DNA from: Microbispora sp. H11081
Lineage (GTDB): Bacteria > Actinomycetota > Actinomycetes > Streptosporangiales > Streptosporangiaceae
Assembly: GCF_012999535.1 (NCBI RefSeq)
Contig: NZ_JABBWV010000001.1
Span: 372,001-436,000, forward strand
DNA length: 64,000 nucleotides
Direction of reading: 5' to 3'
Part shown: in pieces, positions 1 through 9,053 of the stretch
How the letters are laid out: every line of letters starts with the position of its first letter
How positions within the stretch are numbered: the first letter of the stretch is position 1
Position numbers and translations under genes: made by a program
Notes under the pieces: model-generated
Databases searched by the model: none
Told to the model about the DNA's origin: nothing
What the model saw: the letters and a program-made list of their open reading frames with translations, nothing else

Positions 1-1245
<1,245 letters not shown>

Positions 1246-1268
1246 ACGAGCAGGTCACAAGTCGCCCA

Positions 1269-1298
1269 GGGCGGCCGTCCAGGATCGGACGGCCGCCC
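1269..1298. terminator. Bidirectional 12-bp hairpin between glyS and the regulator gene
   Basis: GGGCGGCCGTCC (1269-1280), a 6-base loop AGGATC, and the exact complement GGACGGCCGCCC (1287-1298). It lies between two convergent stop codons (1245 and 1301) and there is a T-rich stretch just to its right (CACCTTTTG). It probably terminates both genes. Confidence 0.85.
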
Positions 1299-1300
1299 AA

Positions 1301-4300
1301 TCACCTTTTGTCGTCATCGGGGTTCCGGTGCCGCTCGGCGGTTCCGAGCAGCGTCGTCAGCTCCTCCACCTCGGGGTGGTTGTCGAGCTGCGCGAACAGC
1401 CGGCGGGCCGCGCTCCAGGCCGTACGGGCGCGGTCCGGGTCGGTGGCCGCGTGCAGGGCGCCGAGGAACTTGAGCGCCTGCGCCTCGTGGAAGGGGCTGG
1501 CGAGCTCGCGCCAGATCTCGACGGCGGCGACGGTGTGGGCGACGGCGAGGGCATGGTCGCCCTCGGCCTGTTCGAGCTCGCCGAGCGCGCCCAGCGACAT
1601 GGCCTCCTGGAACCGCGCGCCCCACTGGCGGGCCAGCCGGATGCTCCTGGCGAGCACGTCCCTGCCCCGCGGGTCGCCCAGCTTGACGTAGGTCATGCCG
1701 AGGTGCGGCAGGATCGTGATCTCGCCGCTCATGCTGCGGAGCGAACGGGCGAGTGTCACGCCACGTGTGAAGTGCGCCTCCGCCTCGGCGAGACGGCCCT
1801 CCTCCCGCCGTACGATGCCGAGCAGGCTGTGGATCCGGCACAGCTGCGACGGGAGGGGCACGTCCTCGGCCAGCCGCAGACTCGCCTCCAGGTGGGCGGC
1901 GGCCCTCGTGGGATCTCCGAGGACCCGGTGGCCGTACCCGAGCTGCCACTCGGCCTCGACCTGACCGAGCACGTAACCCGCGTGCCGCGCCTTCGCCAGC
2001 GCCGCGTCGAGGTAGGCCACGGCCTTGCCAGGCTCTCCCCGGACCAGGAACGCGGTGCCGGCGAGGATCCGGGCGTCGACCTCGCCGAGGACGTCGCCCG
2101 CGCTCTCGAAGAGCCCGGCGGCGGTGAGCGCGTGCTCCAGCGCCTCGTCCTCGGCGTGCCAGGGCCCCATGCGCAGGCACTCGGTGAGGTCGCGCAGCAT
2201 GAAGGCGCGGCCGCGGTCGTCCCCGGCGCGCTCGCAGGCGCGCAGCGCGATCCGGCTGGTCGACTCCCAGTCGTCGTAGTAGTCGTGCAGCTCGAAGAAG
2301 TTGACGGCCGCGTCGGCGAGTTGCCAGCAGAGCGTGTGCGCGCCGAGCGCGGCGGCCTGCTCGACCGCGGCCCGGAGCGCGCCTCTTTCCGCCTCGAACC
2401 AGGCGGAGGCGTCGGAGATCTCGACCTGCGGCTCGTACGGCGCGCCTTCGGCCGCGAGGGTGGGGAACACCCGGCCGGGCAGCCGGGTGTCGGCTCGCCT
2501 GGCGAGGACCAGCCACCCGCCGAGCGCACGGGTCACGGCCGCGTGGACCACGCCCGGGGCGGCTTCCGCGGCGGCGCGGTCGCGGGCGTGCAGCCGGATC
2601 AGGTCGTGGAAGCGGTAGCGGGACTGGCCGGCGGCGTCGGCGCCCGCGACGGCGAGGAGGTCGGCGCCGAGCAACTCGCCGAGAGGGCGCTCGGCCTCCT
2701 CGGGGGACGCGCCGAGCACGGCCGCGGCCACCCAGCCGGCGAAGTCCGGGGTGTGCAGCTCGCTGAGCAGGTAGTACAGCCGCCGGGCCGAGGGTGACAG
2801 CGCCGTGTAGCTCAACCCGAGCGAGGCCCGCACAGTGAGGTCCCCGACCGAAAGCTCGTCGAGGCGGCGTCGCTCGTCGCGCAGGAGGTCGGCGACGCGG
2901 GCGAGTGGCCAGTCGGGGCGGGAGGCCAGCCGCGCGCCCGCGGCCCGGACCGCGAGCGGCAGATGGTCGCAGAGCCGGACGATCTCGGTGGCCTCGCCCG
3001 GCGCGGCCCGCACCTGCTCCGGCCCCGTGATCCGGGCAAGCAGCTCGACCGCCTGGGCAGGCCGGAACACGTCCAGGCGCAGGTGCCGCACGCCCGCCAG
3101 GCCCGTCAGCCGGGGACGGCCGGTGATCAGCACGCCGCAGGCGCCCGATCCCGGCAGCAAGGGGCCGACCTGGGCTTCTCCGGCCACGTTGTCGATCACG
3201 ACGAGCATCCGCCTGCCGGCGAGGAGCGACCGGTAGAGGGCCGTGCGGTCGCCGATCGACTCGGGGACGGCGGATCCGCCGACGCCGAGGGCGCGCAGCA
3301 TCGACTCCAGGGCCCGGTTCACGGCGGCGCGGTCGTCGGTGGCGTGGTGGTCGGCGGCGTGATCGGCGGCGTGATCGGCGGCGGAGAAGCCGACGTAGAG
3401 CTGCCCGTCGGGGAACTCGCCCGCGACCAGATGCGCCACGCGCAGGGCGAGGGTGGTCTTGCCCACCCCGCCCATGCCGGAGATCGCGCAGATCGCCGGC
3501 GCCTGGCCGCCGCCGGGAGACAGCGCGTCCCTGAGCGTCGCGACCTCGTCGTCCCTGCCGGTGAAGTCGGCGATCGTGGGCGGGAGCTGGCGAGGGATCA
3601 CGGCGCCTCCGGCCGGCCACTCACCCGCTCTCCCGGGCGGGTCGGTCCGCTCGTCGCCACGGAGGATCGCCTCGTGCGCGCGGCGCAGGACGGGGCTCGG
3701 CTCGAGCCCCAGCTCGTCGGCGAGCAGGCCGCGGACGGCGGCGTAGGTCTCCAGGGCCTCGGTCTGCCGGCCGGACCGGTAGAGGGCGAGCATGAGGTGC
3801 GCGTGCAGGCCCTCCTGGTAGGGGTGGGACTGCGCCACCGCGCGCAACTCGGCCACCGCCTCCGCGTGCCGGCCGAGGGCCAGCTCGGTCTCCGCCCACC
3901 GCTCGTAGACGGTGAGCCGGAGTTGTTCGAGGGACAGCGCCTCCTCCGCGAGCGGGCCGGAATCGAGGAACTCCCCGAACGCGGGCCCCCGCCACAGGTC
4001 CAGCGCACGCCGGAAACAGCGACCGGCGGATTCGTGGTCCCGCCTGTCGAGCGCCGCCGACCCCTCCGCCGCGAGCCCTCTGAACCGCGCCGCGTCCACC
4101 TCGCCGTGCGCGAGGAGCAGGTATCCGTCCGGCTTGCTCAGCAGTCGCTCCGCGCCCAGCTGGACGCGCAACTGATGGACGTACGACTGGAGGTTGCTGC
4201 GGGCAGAGACCGGCGGCCGGTCACCCCACAGCACCGTGGTCAGGAAGTCGCCGGAGACGGTCTGGTCGGCCCGCGCGACGAGACCGGCGAGCAGCGTGCG

Positions 4301-4378
4301 CAGCTTCCTGGCGCTGCCGACGAAGACGGGCCTGCCGTCGCGGATCACCTGGATCGGGCCCAGGACCTCGAACCGCAT
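1301..4378 (-). CDS. AfsR/SARP-family regulator (wHTH-BTAD-NB-ARC-TPR)
   Basis: A 1025-residue STAND-type transcription regulator. In order: an OmpR-like winged helix (residues 1 to about 95, beginning MRFEVLGPIQV), a bacterial transcriptional activation domain (to about 245), an NB-ARC ATPase with P-loop GMGGVGKTTLA, an RYRFHDLIRLHARDRA segment typical of the winged-helix part of NB-ARC, and a TPR array to the C terminus. The ATG at 4378 is preferred over one 23 codons upstream: it begins the conserved winged helix and has a GGAGCG site 8-9 bases before it. SARP proteins usually activate neighbouring biosynthetic genes by binding direct repeats. It is divergent from the small peptide gene at 4638, so a pathway-specific role there is plausible but inferred. 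Confidence 0.9.
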   Translation of the reverse strand: MRFEVLGPIQVIRDGRPVFVGSARKLRTLLAGLVARADQTVSGDFLTTVLWGDRPPVSARSNLQSYVHQLRVQLGAERLLSKPDGYLLLAHGEVDAARFRGLAAEGSAALDRRDHESAGRCFRRALDLWRGPAFGEFLDSGPLAEEALSLEQLRLTVYERWAETELALGRHAEAVAELRAVAQSHPYQEGLHAHLMLALYRSGRQTEALETYAAVRGLLADELGLEPSPVLRRAHEAILRGDERTDPPGRAGEWPAGGAVIPRQLPPTIADFTGRDDEVATLRDALSPGGGQAPAICAISGMGGVGKTTLALRVAHLVAGEFPDGQLYVGFSAADHAADHAADHHATDDRAAVNRALESMLRALGVGGSAVPESIGDRTALYRSLLAGRRMLVVIDNVAGEAQVGPLLPGSGACGVLITGRPRLTGLAGVRHLRLDVFRPAQAVELLARITGPEQVRAAPGEATEIVRLCDHLPLAVRAAGARLASRPDWPLARVADLLRDERRRLDELSVGDLTVRASLGLSYTALSPSARRLYYLLSELHTPDFAGWVAAAVLGASPEEAERPLGELLGADLLAVAGADAAGQSRYRFHDLIRLHARDRAAAEAAPGVVHAAVTRALGGWLVLARRADTRLPGRVFPTLAAEGAPYEPQVEISDASAWFEAERGALRAAVEQAAALGAHTLCWQLADAAVNFFELHDYYDDWESTSRIALRACERAGDDRGRAFMLRDLTECLRMGPWHAEDEALEHALTAAGLFESAGDVLGEVDARILAGTAFLVRGEPGKAVAYLDAALAKARHAGYVLGQVEAEWQLGYGHRVLGDPTRAAAHLEASLRLAEDVPLPSQLCRIHSLLGIVRREEGRLAEAEAHFTRGVTLARSLRSMSGEITILPHLGMTYVKLGDPRGRDVLARSIRLARQWGARFQEAMSLGALGELEQAEGDHALAVAHTVAAVEIWRELASPFHEAQALKFLGALHAATDPDRARTAWSAARRLFAQLDNHPEVEELTTLLGTAERHRNPDDDKR

Positions 4379-4637
4379 CCAGTGTCGCTCCGCCCCGCAC
4401 AGCCACAGAGATCGCCGGGCCGTGGCGGGCCGCACGGTCATGCTCACTGAGCGGCGCGGCTCGGCGGGCCAGCGTGTTGATCTTAGGTCGTCGCCGCGGC
4501 AGGGCGCAAAAGGTCTCCGTTCTGCGCGACGTGACGACTACGTACGGCGATGTAGTGCGGCCATGGCGGCGGTTCGTATGTTTTTGGACATCCTGCGGAA
4601 TGCATTTCCGAAAGCGCCAAACGCCAGGGAGGTGACC
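4379..4637. promoter_or_regulatory. Divergent intergenic region of regulator and peptide genes
   Basis: About 260 bases between two divergent starts, so promoters for both directions must lie here. Visible elements are ACTAC...GTAGT arms at 4538-4556 and the near-palindrome CGGAATGCATTTCCG at 4596-4610, 28 bases before the peptide start. A strong ribosome site (AGGGAGGT, 4626-4633) precedes the peptide ATG. No clear -35/-10 pair could be chosen, and assignment of either palindrome as an operator is a guess. Confidence 0.35.
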
Positions 4638-4733
4638 ATGGAGAAGCAGAAGAGCGAGCCCAAGAAGCTGGAGCTCAAGGTTCGCAAGCTGGAGAAGATC
4701 GAGACGACCAAGCTCCGTGAGGGCAGCGGCTGA
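4638..4733 (+). CDS. Small Lys/Glu-rich peptide, candidate RiPP precursor
   Basis: A 31-residue peptide with a strong ribosome site (AGGGAGGT) five bases before its ATG. It has eight Lys, two Arg and six Glu, and no Cys or aromatic residue. The central stretch LELKVRKLEKIETTKL alternates hydrophobic and charged residues, as expected of a leader strand that pairs with an RRE domain. It ends KLREGSG, leaving only about nine residues (TTKLREGSG) as a possible core. The next gene on the same strand, 72 bases on, is an E1-like adenylating enzyme with an RRE-like domain, followed by a membrane peptidase. Size, composition and context support a precursor of a ribosomally made, modified peptide. The modification and product are unknown, and I recognise no characterised family with this sequence. 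Confidence 0.7.
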   Translation: MEKQKSEPKKLELKVRKLEKIETTKLREGSG

Positions 4734-4805
4734 CCTGGGCCGACGCGCCGGAGCCGATCGAGCGGCGATCGGCTCCGGCGTTTCACGTGACGAAAGAGTG
4801 CGCGC

Positions 4806-5906
4806 ATGCGGAAACCTCGTGTCAAACGCGTTCATCTGCCGACCGTCCTCCCCGACGGCCGGATAAGGATCGGCCTCGGTCAATACGGCGTGGCCGCGGA
4901 ACTGCAGGACGACGCCGAGGGGAACATCGCGCGGATCCTCACCCTCATGGACGGCACCCGCGACGTCGAGCGGATCTGCGCCGACTTCGTGGCGGACAGC
5001 CCGGAGTTCGACGGGGAGAACGTCCGCGAGATCGTCGAGGCGCTCGTCGCCGAGGGGTTCGTCGAGGACGCCGGGGCGGCGCCCCCCGCCAACCTCTCCG
5101 CACGGGAGCTGGAGAGGTACGAACCGGCCCGCCACTTCTTCTCCTGGGTCGACACCGTGCCCCGGGAGTCGCCGTACACCGTCCAGTCGCGGATCAAGCA
5201 GGCCAGGGTGACCGTGCTCGGGGTGGGCGGCACCGGGTCCGCCGTCGCGGCGGGGCTGGTGGCGAGCGGCATCGGCGCCCTGCACGTGGCGGACTTCGAC
5301 GAGGTCCAGGAGTCCAACCTGACCCGGCAGCTCCTCTACACCGAGCAGGACGTCGGCGGGTCCAAGGTCGAGCGGGCCGTCGCCCGGCTGCGCGCGATGA
5401 ACGGCCTGGTCACGGTGACGGGCAGCGACGTCAAGGCGACCGGGGCCGACGACGTGGCCGCGTTGATGGCCGGCTGCGACGTGTTCGTGCTCTGCGCGGA
5501 CGAGCCCCAGCCGGACATCATGCTCTGGACGAACGAGGCGGCGCTGCGTACGGGAACTCCGTGGTTCGTCAGTTTCTACGCCGGGCCGATGGCGGTGGTG
5601 GGCTCATTCCACCCCGGCGAGACGGGATGCTGGCTCTGCATGCGCCGTGACGAGGACGCCAGGGAGGGCGCACTGGGGGAGCGCCCGCTCGTCGCCGGGC
5701 ACGGCCGGCCGAACGCGGTGGTCGCCGCCAGCGCCAACATCAGCGGTCACCTGTGCGCCCTTGAGGTGACGTACCACCTCGGCGGCCTGCGGACCCAGGC
5801 GCGCGGACGGATCTTCCACTGGAACTTCGCGGTCTGGGACCACGTCTACGCCCTGGACGTGCCGCGCCACGACGACTGTCCCGCCTGCGGCTCGGTGCGC
5901 GGATGA
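4806..5906 (+). CDS. E1/ThiF-like adenylyltransferase with N-terminal PqqD-like (RRE) domain
   Basis: A 366-residue protein in two parts. Residues about 5-95 resemble PqqD/RRE peptide-binding domains (ARILTLMDGTRDVERICADF, then a second helix pair). Residues about 130-366 are an E1-type adenylation domain: nucleotide loop GVGGTGS (139-145), acidic ADFDEV, and the NLTRQLLYTEQDVGGSKV stretch carrying the conserved Asn, Arg, Gln and Lys. Two CxxC pairs (WLCMRRD and CPACGS near the C terminus) probably bind structural zinc. E1-like enzymes such as MccB, ThiF and MoeB activate a C-terminal or side-chain carboxylate with ATP. Here the substrate is presumably the 31-residue peptide encoded just upstream. 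It sits 10 bases before the M50 peptidase gene and is probably co-transcribed with it. Confidence 0.85.
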   Translation: MRKPRVKRVHLPTVLPDGRIRIGLGQYGVAAELQDDAEGNIARILTLMDGTRDVERICADFVADSPEFDGENVREIVEALVAEGFVEDAGAAPPANLSARELERYEPARHFFSWVDTVPRESPYTVQSRIKQARVTVLGVGGTGSAVAAGLVASGIGALHVADFDEVQESNLTRQLLYTEQDVGGSKVERAVARLRAMNGLVTVTGSDVKATGADDVAALMAGCDVFVLCADEPQPDIMLWTNEAALRTGTPWFVSFYAGPMAVVGSFHPGETGCWLCMRRDEDAREGALGERPLVAGHGRPNAVVAASANISGHLCALEVTYHLGGLRTQARGRIFHWNFAVWDHVYALDVPRHDDCPACGSVRG

Positions 5907-5916
5907 CGGTGCGCGG

Positions 5917-7179
5917 ATGACGGAGCCCGTCGCGGTCGGCCCGGCCGGCACGCTCCTGCTGCGCCCGCTCAGCGTCCAGGCGGACGACGACCCGGACAGC
6001 GTCATCGTCGGGCGGCCGGAGCTCGGCGAGTTCGTCAGCCTGCCCGCGCTCTACGGCAGGGCGATCGAGCTGCTCGGAGACGGCCTCACAGTCGGCGAGG
6101 TCCAGCGCCGGATCGAGGACGAGCACGACGTCGAACTGGACGTCGTGGGGCTCGTGGAGGCGCTCGTCGGCCTCGGCTTCGTCGCACGGCTGGACGGCGC
6201 GGACCTGCCGGACCCGGCGGACGCGGCTCCGCCGCCCCACCTGCCCTGGCTGGCGGACCGGCACGTGAGGTGGCTCTTCGGCCGTCCCATGGCGGTGCTC
6301 TGCGCGGTCGTGGTCGTCGCGGCGCTCGTCACCCTGGTCGACCGGCCCGATCTGGTGCCCGTCTACCACGACTTCTTCTGGAGCGACTACATCGGGCTCA
6401 CGACGCTGGTCAACACCGCGATGTTCTCGGTGGTGATCAGCCTGCACGAGCTGATGCACCTGGCGGCCGCGCGGTCTCTCGGCACTCCGGCGCGCATCGG
6501 GCTGGGCACCCGTCTGCACAACCTGGTCGTGCAGACGGACGTCACCGCGATCTGGTCGGTGCCGAGGCGCTCGCGTTACCGCGTCTACCTCGCCGGGACC
6601 TTCTGCGACCTCTTCCTCCTGGCGGCCCTGCTGCTCGTGCTCGCCCACGCGAACCCGCCGGAGGGGGTCGCTGCGCTCCTGCGGGCCCTCGCGCTGGTCA
6701 CCATGCTGAGCATGCCGATGGAGCTGCACGTCTACATGCGGACCGACTTCTACTTCGTGCTCGCCGACCTCCTGCGCTGCCGCAACCTGTTCGGCGACGG
6801 GCTCGACTACGCGCGCTACCTGCTCCGCCGCGTGGTCGCAGTCGCGAGGCGGGCACGGCCTCCCGCCGACCCGAGCGCCGAACTGTCCGCCCACGAACGG
6901 CGGGCGGTGCGGATCTACGCGGTGCTGCTCGTCCCCGCCGCGACGGTCGCCCTCGGCATGTTCGCGATCTACACCCTGCCGATCGTCGCCGGCTCGCTGA
7001 TCCTGGCGCTGGCCGCCGTCTGGGGCGGCCTGAACGGCGGCCCCGTGCTGCAGGGCGTCGACGGCGGCCTCTTCCTGCTCGTCGAGGGCGGGATCCACAC
7101 GCTCTTCGTGGTCACCTTCGTCCGGTCGCATCCCCACTGGTTCCGCCGCCGGAGGCCCGGAGCGCCGGCCGTACGGTGA
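5917..7179 (+). CDS. M50 (site-2 protease/YydH-like) membrane metallopeptidase with N-terminal PqqD-like domain
   Basis: A 420-residue multi-spanning membrane protein. Residues about 30-92 form a second PqqD-like winged-helix module (FVSLPALYGRAIELLGDG, then VGLVEALVGLGFV). Hydrophobic segments follow from about residue 122. The zinc motif HELMH is at 177-181 within a membrane segment (VVISLHELMHLAAA), and MRTDFYFVLADLLRCRNLFGD near residue 275 matches the second M50 motif with its Asp. The YydH-type arrangement is associated with processing or export of modified peptides. It starts 10 bases after the adenylating enzyme. Inferred role: cleaving or releasing the modified peptide at the membrane. 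No separate ABC exporter is present nearby. Confidence 0.83.
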   Translation: MTEPVAVGPAGTLLLRPLSVQADDDPDSVIVGRPELGEFVSLPALYGRAIELLGDGLTVGEVQRRIEDEHDVELDVVGLVEALVGLGFVARLDGADLPDPADAAPPPHLPWLADRHVRWLFGRPMAVLCAVVVVAALVTLVDRPDLVPVYHDFFWSDYIGLTTLVNTAMFSVVISLHELMHLAAARSLGTPARIGLGTRLHNLVVQTDVTAIWSVPRRSRYRVYLAGTFCDLFLLAALLLVLAHANPPEGVAALLRALALVTMLSMPMELHVYMRTDFYFVLADLLRCRNLFGDGLDYARYLLRRVVAVARRARPPADPSAELSAHERRAVRIYAVLLVPAATVALGMFAIYTLPIVAGSLILALAAVWGGLNGGPVLQGVDGGLFLLVEGGIHTLFVVTFVRSHPHWFRRRRPGAPAVR

Positions 7180-7206
7180 CCGGCCGTGTACGCGCGTCGC
7201 CCGTGC

Positions 7207-8703
7207 TCAGTCGCAGCGGGTGCCCTTGGCCGGAACCGTCCCCTCCAGCAGGTACGCGTCGACCTTGTCGTTGATGCACTTGCTCTGGCCGTACGCGCCG
7301 TGGCCCTCGCCGTTCAGCGTCAGCAGCACGCCGGTGCGCAGTTGCTCGGTCAGCCGTGGCGCCCACTGGTAGGGCGTGGCCGGGTCGTTCGTGACGCCGA
7401 CCACCAGGATGGGATTGGACCCGGTGGCGTCGATGTGCCTGGCGGCGTCGTCCCCGCGCACCGGCCAGACGCTGCACGACCCCGCGCTGATCGCGGTCGG
7501 CCCGAAGATCGGGGTCTGCTTCTCCAGCCGCCTGGCCAGTTCCTCGCCCTGGGCGACGGAGGGCCGGTCGGTGCTGTCGACGCACAGCACGGAGGGCAGC
7601 GAGAACTGCAGGGTCGAGTAGGTGCCGTCCGGCTGCCGCCCGGCGTACTGGTCGGCCAGCGCGAGCAGGCCGTCGAGCTTGCCCTTCCTGCCCTCGTCCA
7701 GGGCCTCGGTCAGCAGCGGCCAGGTGAACTTGCTGTAGAGCGCCTGGGTGATGCCGGCCCTGGCGACGTCCTCGGTGACCGGGCGCGAGCCCACCTTGCC
7801 CGGCGTGCGGGCGAGGGTGTCGAGGAGCTTCAGCACGGTGGCGTTGGCGGCGGCGGGGTCGGCGCCGAGCGGGCAACTCGTCGGCGTCTTGGCGCAGTCG
7901 GCCAGATAGTCCTCGTACGCCTTCTGGAAGCCGAGGGCCTGCGTCTTGGCCATTTCCAGCATGTCGATCGAGGGGTCGACGGCGGAGTCGAGCACCATCC
8001 GCCCCACCTTCTTCGGGAACTGCGTGGCGTACACCGCGCCGAGGTGGGTCCCGTAGGAGAAGCCGAGGTAGTTGAGGTTCGGCTCGCCGAGTGCCCCGCG
8101 CAGTAGCTCCAGATCGCGTGCCACGTTGACGGTGCCGACATAGGGCAGGATCCAGCCCGCGTTGCGCTCGCACCCCCGGGCGAACTCGGTCACGAGCTTG
8201 GTCTCGGTGGCGGTGTTCTCGCTGGGCTCCCTGGTCATGTACTGGTCCATCTGCGGCCCGCTGAGACAGCGGATGCCGCTGCTGCGCTCCACGCCGCGCG
8301 GGTCGAAGCTGACCAGGTCGTAGCGGGTGTTGAGGGTGGAGAACGCGTGGGCCGCGTTCATGAGCGTCGTGACGCCCGAGCCGCCCGGCCCGCCGAAGTT
8401 GAATACCAGGGAGCCGATCCGCCGGCTCTGGTCGGTGGCGCGCAGCCGGATCAGGGCGATGCCGATCTGCCTGCCCTCCGGCTTGGCGTAGTCGAGCGGC
8501 ACCTGAAGCGTGGCGCACTCGAAGCCGGAGGAGGAGGCGGTCTCCTCGCACGCCTTCCACTGCAGGGACGGCGTAGCCGTGACGTACTCCTCCGGGACCA
8601 CCCGCGCGCCGCCGCAGCCGGCGGTCGCCGCCAGCGCGCCGAGCCCCGCCACCGTCGCCGCCACGACCGGCCAGATCCTGCGGGCCGACACCCCTCGCGA
8701 CAC
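7207..8703 (-). CDS. Secreted tripeptidyl-aminopeptidase-type alpha/beta hydrolase (putative lipoprotein)
   Basis: About 498 residues in the SlpD/SlpE/TAP family of extracellular serine aminopeptidases from actinomycetes. The N terminus has a signal segment (RRIWPVVAATVAGLGALAATAGC) ending in a lipobox-like Cys. Catalytic features are the nucleophile elbow LGFSYGTHLG, an oxyanion region NFGGPGGSG, and a C-terminal GHGAYGQSKCIND holding the His. GTG at 8703 is chosen because GAGGGG stands five bases upstream and the reading begins just before the signal segment; an ATG 34 codons upstream has no such support. It converges on the M50 gene with a 27-base gap. It could act on exported peptides, but a link to the neighbouring peptide locus is speculative. 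Confidence 0.85.
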   Translation of the reverse strand: MSRGVSARRIWPVVAATVAGLGALAATAGCGGARVVPEEYVTATPSLQWKACEETASSSGFECATLQVPLDYAKPEGRQIGIALIRLRATDQSRRIGSLVFNFGGPGGSGVTTLMNAAHAFSTLNTRYDLVSFDPRGVERSSGIRCLSGPQMDQYMTREPSENTATETKLVTEFARGCERNAGWILPYVGTVNVARDLELLRGALGEPNLNYLGFSYGTHLGAVYATQFPKKVGRMVLDSAVDPSIDMLEMAKTQALGFQKAYEDYLADCAKTPTSCPLGADPAAANATVLKLLDTLARTPGKVGSRPVTEDVARAGITQALYSKFTWPLLTEALDEGRKGKLDGLLALADQYAGRQPDGTYSTLQFSLPSVLCVDSTDRPSVAQGEELARRLEKQTPIFGPTAISAGSCSVWPVRGDDAARHIDATGSNPILVVGVTNDPATPYQWAPRLTEQLRTGVLLTLNGEGHGAYGQSKCINDKVDAYLLEGTVPAKGTRCD

Positions 8704-8806
8704 TGAAACCCCTCGTGTTGGACTGTATTCGGAGGGTGTCTCGTTTATATCGCAGACCGGTGCGGTGGTGACGCCGACGCACCGGAACTCCGCCTTACCG
8801 GACAAT

Positions 8807-8924
8807 AGTCTAAACCATTTCCGCTCAGCAGGCGATGGGTCTACGCGGAACGCATGGAGACAAATTGGTTTATACCAGTCCGCACCCTCGCGAAGATTGG
8901 CCGATCTTTGATTGGATTAGACCT
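8807..8924. promoter_or_regulatory. Three copies of a TGGWTTAKACY-like motif upstream of ppdK
   Basis: In the 350-base divergent region there are three similar elements: TGGTTTAGACT on the minus strand (8807-8817), the palindrome TGGTTTATACCA (8866-8877) and TGGATTAGACCT (8913-8924). The palindrome resembles GntR/DasR-type operators (TGGTCTAGACCA). Alternatively, the TAGAC cores may simply be -10 elements of the two divergent promoters. The sequence cannot decide between these. Confidence 0.35.
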
Positions 8925-9053
8925 CTGACAGGCCTTCTACCTGCTTAGACGCCATATGTGGTGAAGGGTGATGTTTGGTGCTGCTTTTCCTAGGTACAGT
9001 CCCGGTTGCGGGCCGCGTCCGCGGTTTCTTTGAAGTCGGCGAAGGAGCGTCAC

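Noticed and set aside
2963-4450. 495-codon open frame on the plus strand
   Set aside because: Antisense to the AfsR-type regulator; the product has no domain and shows shadow-frame composition.
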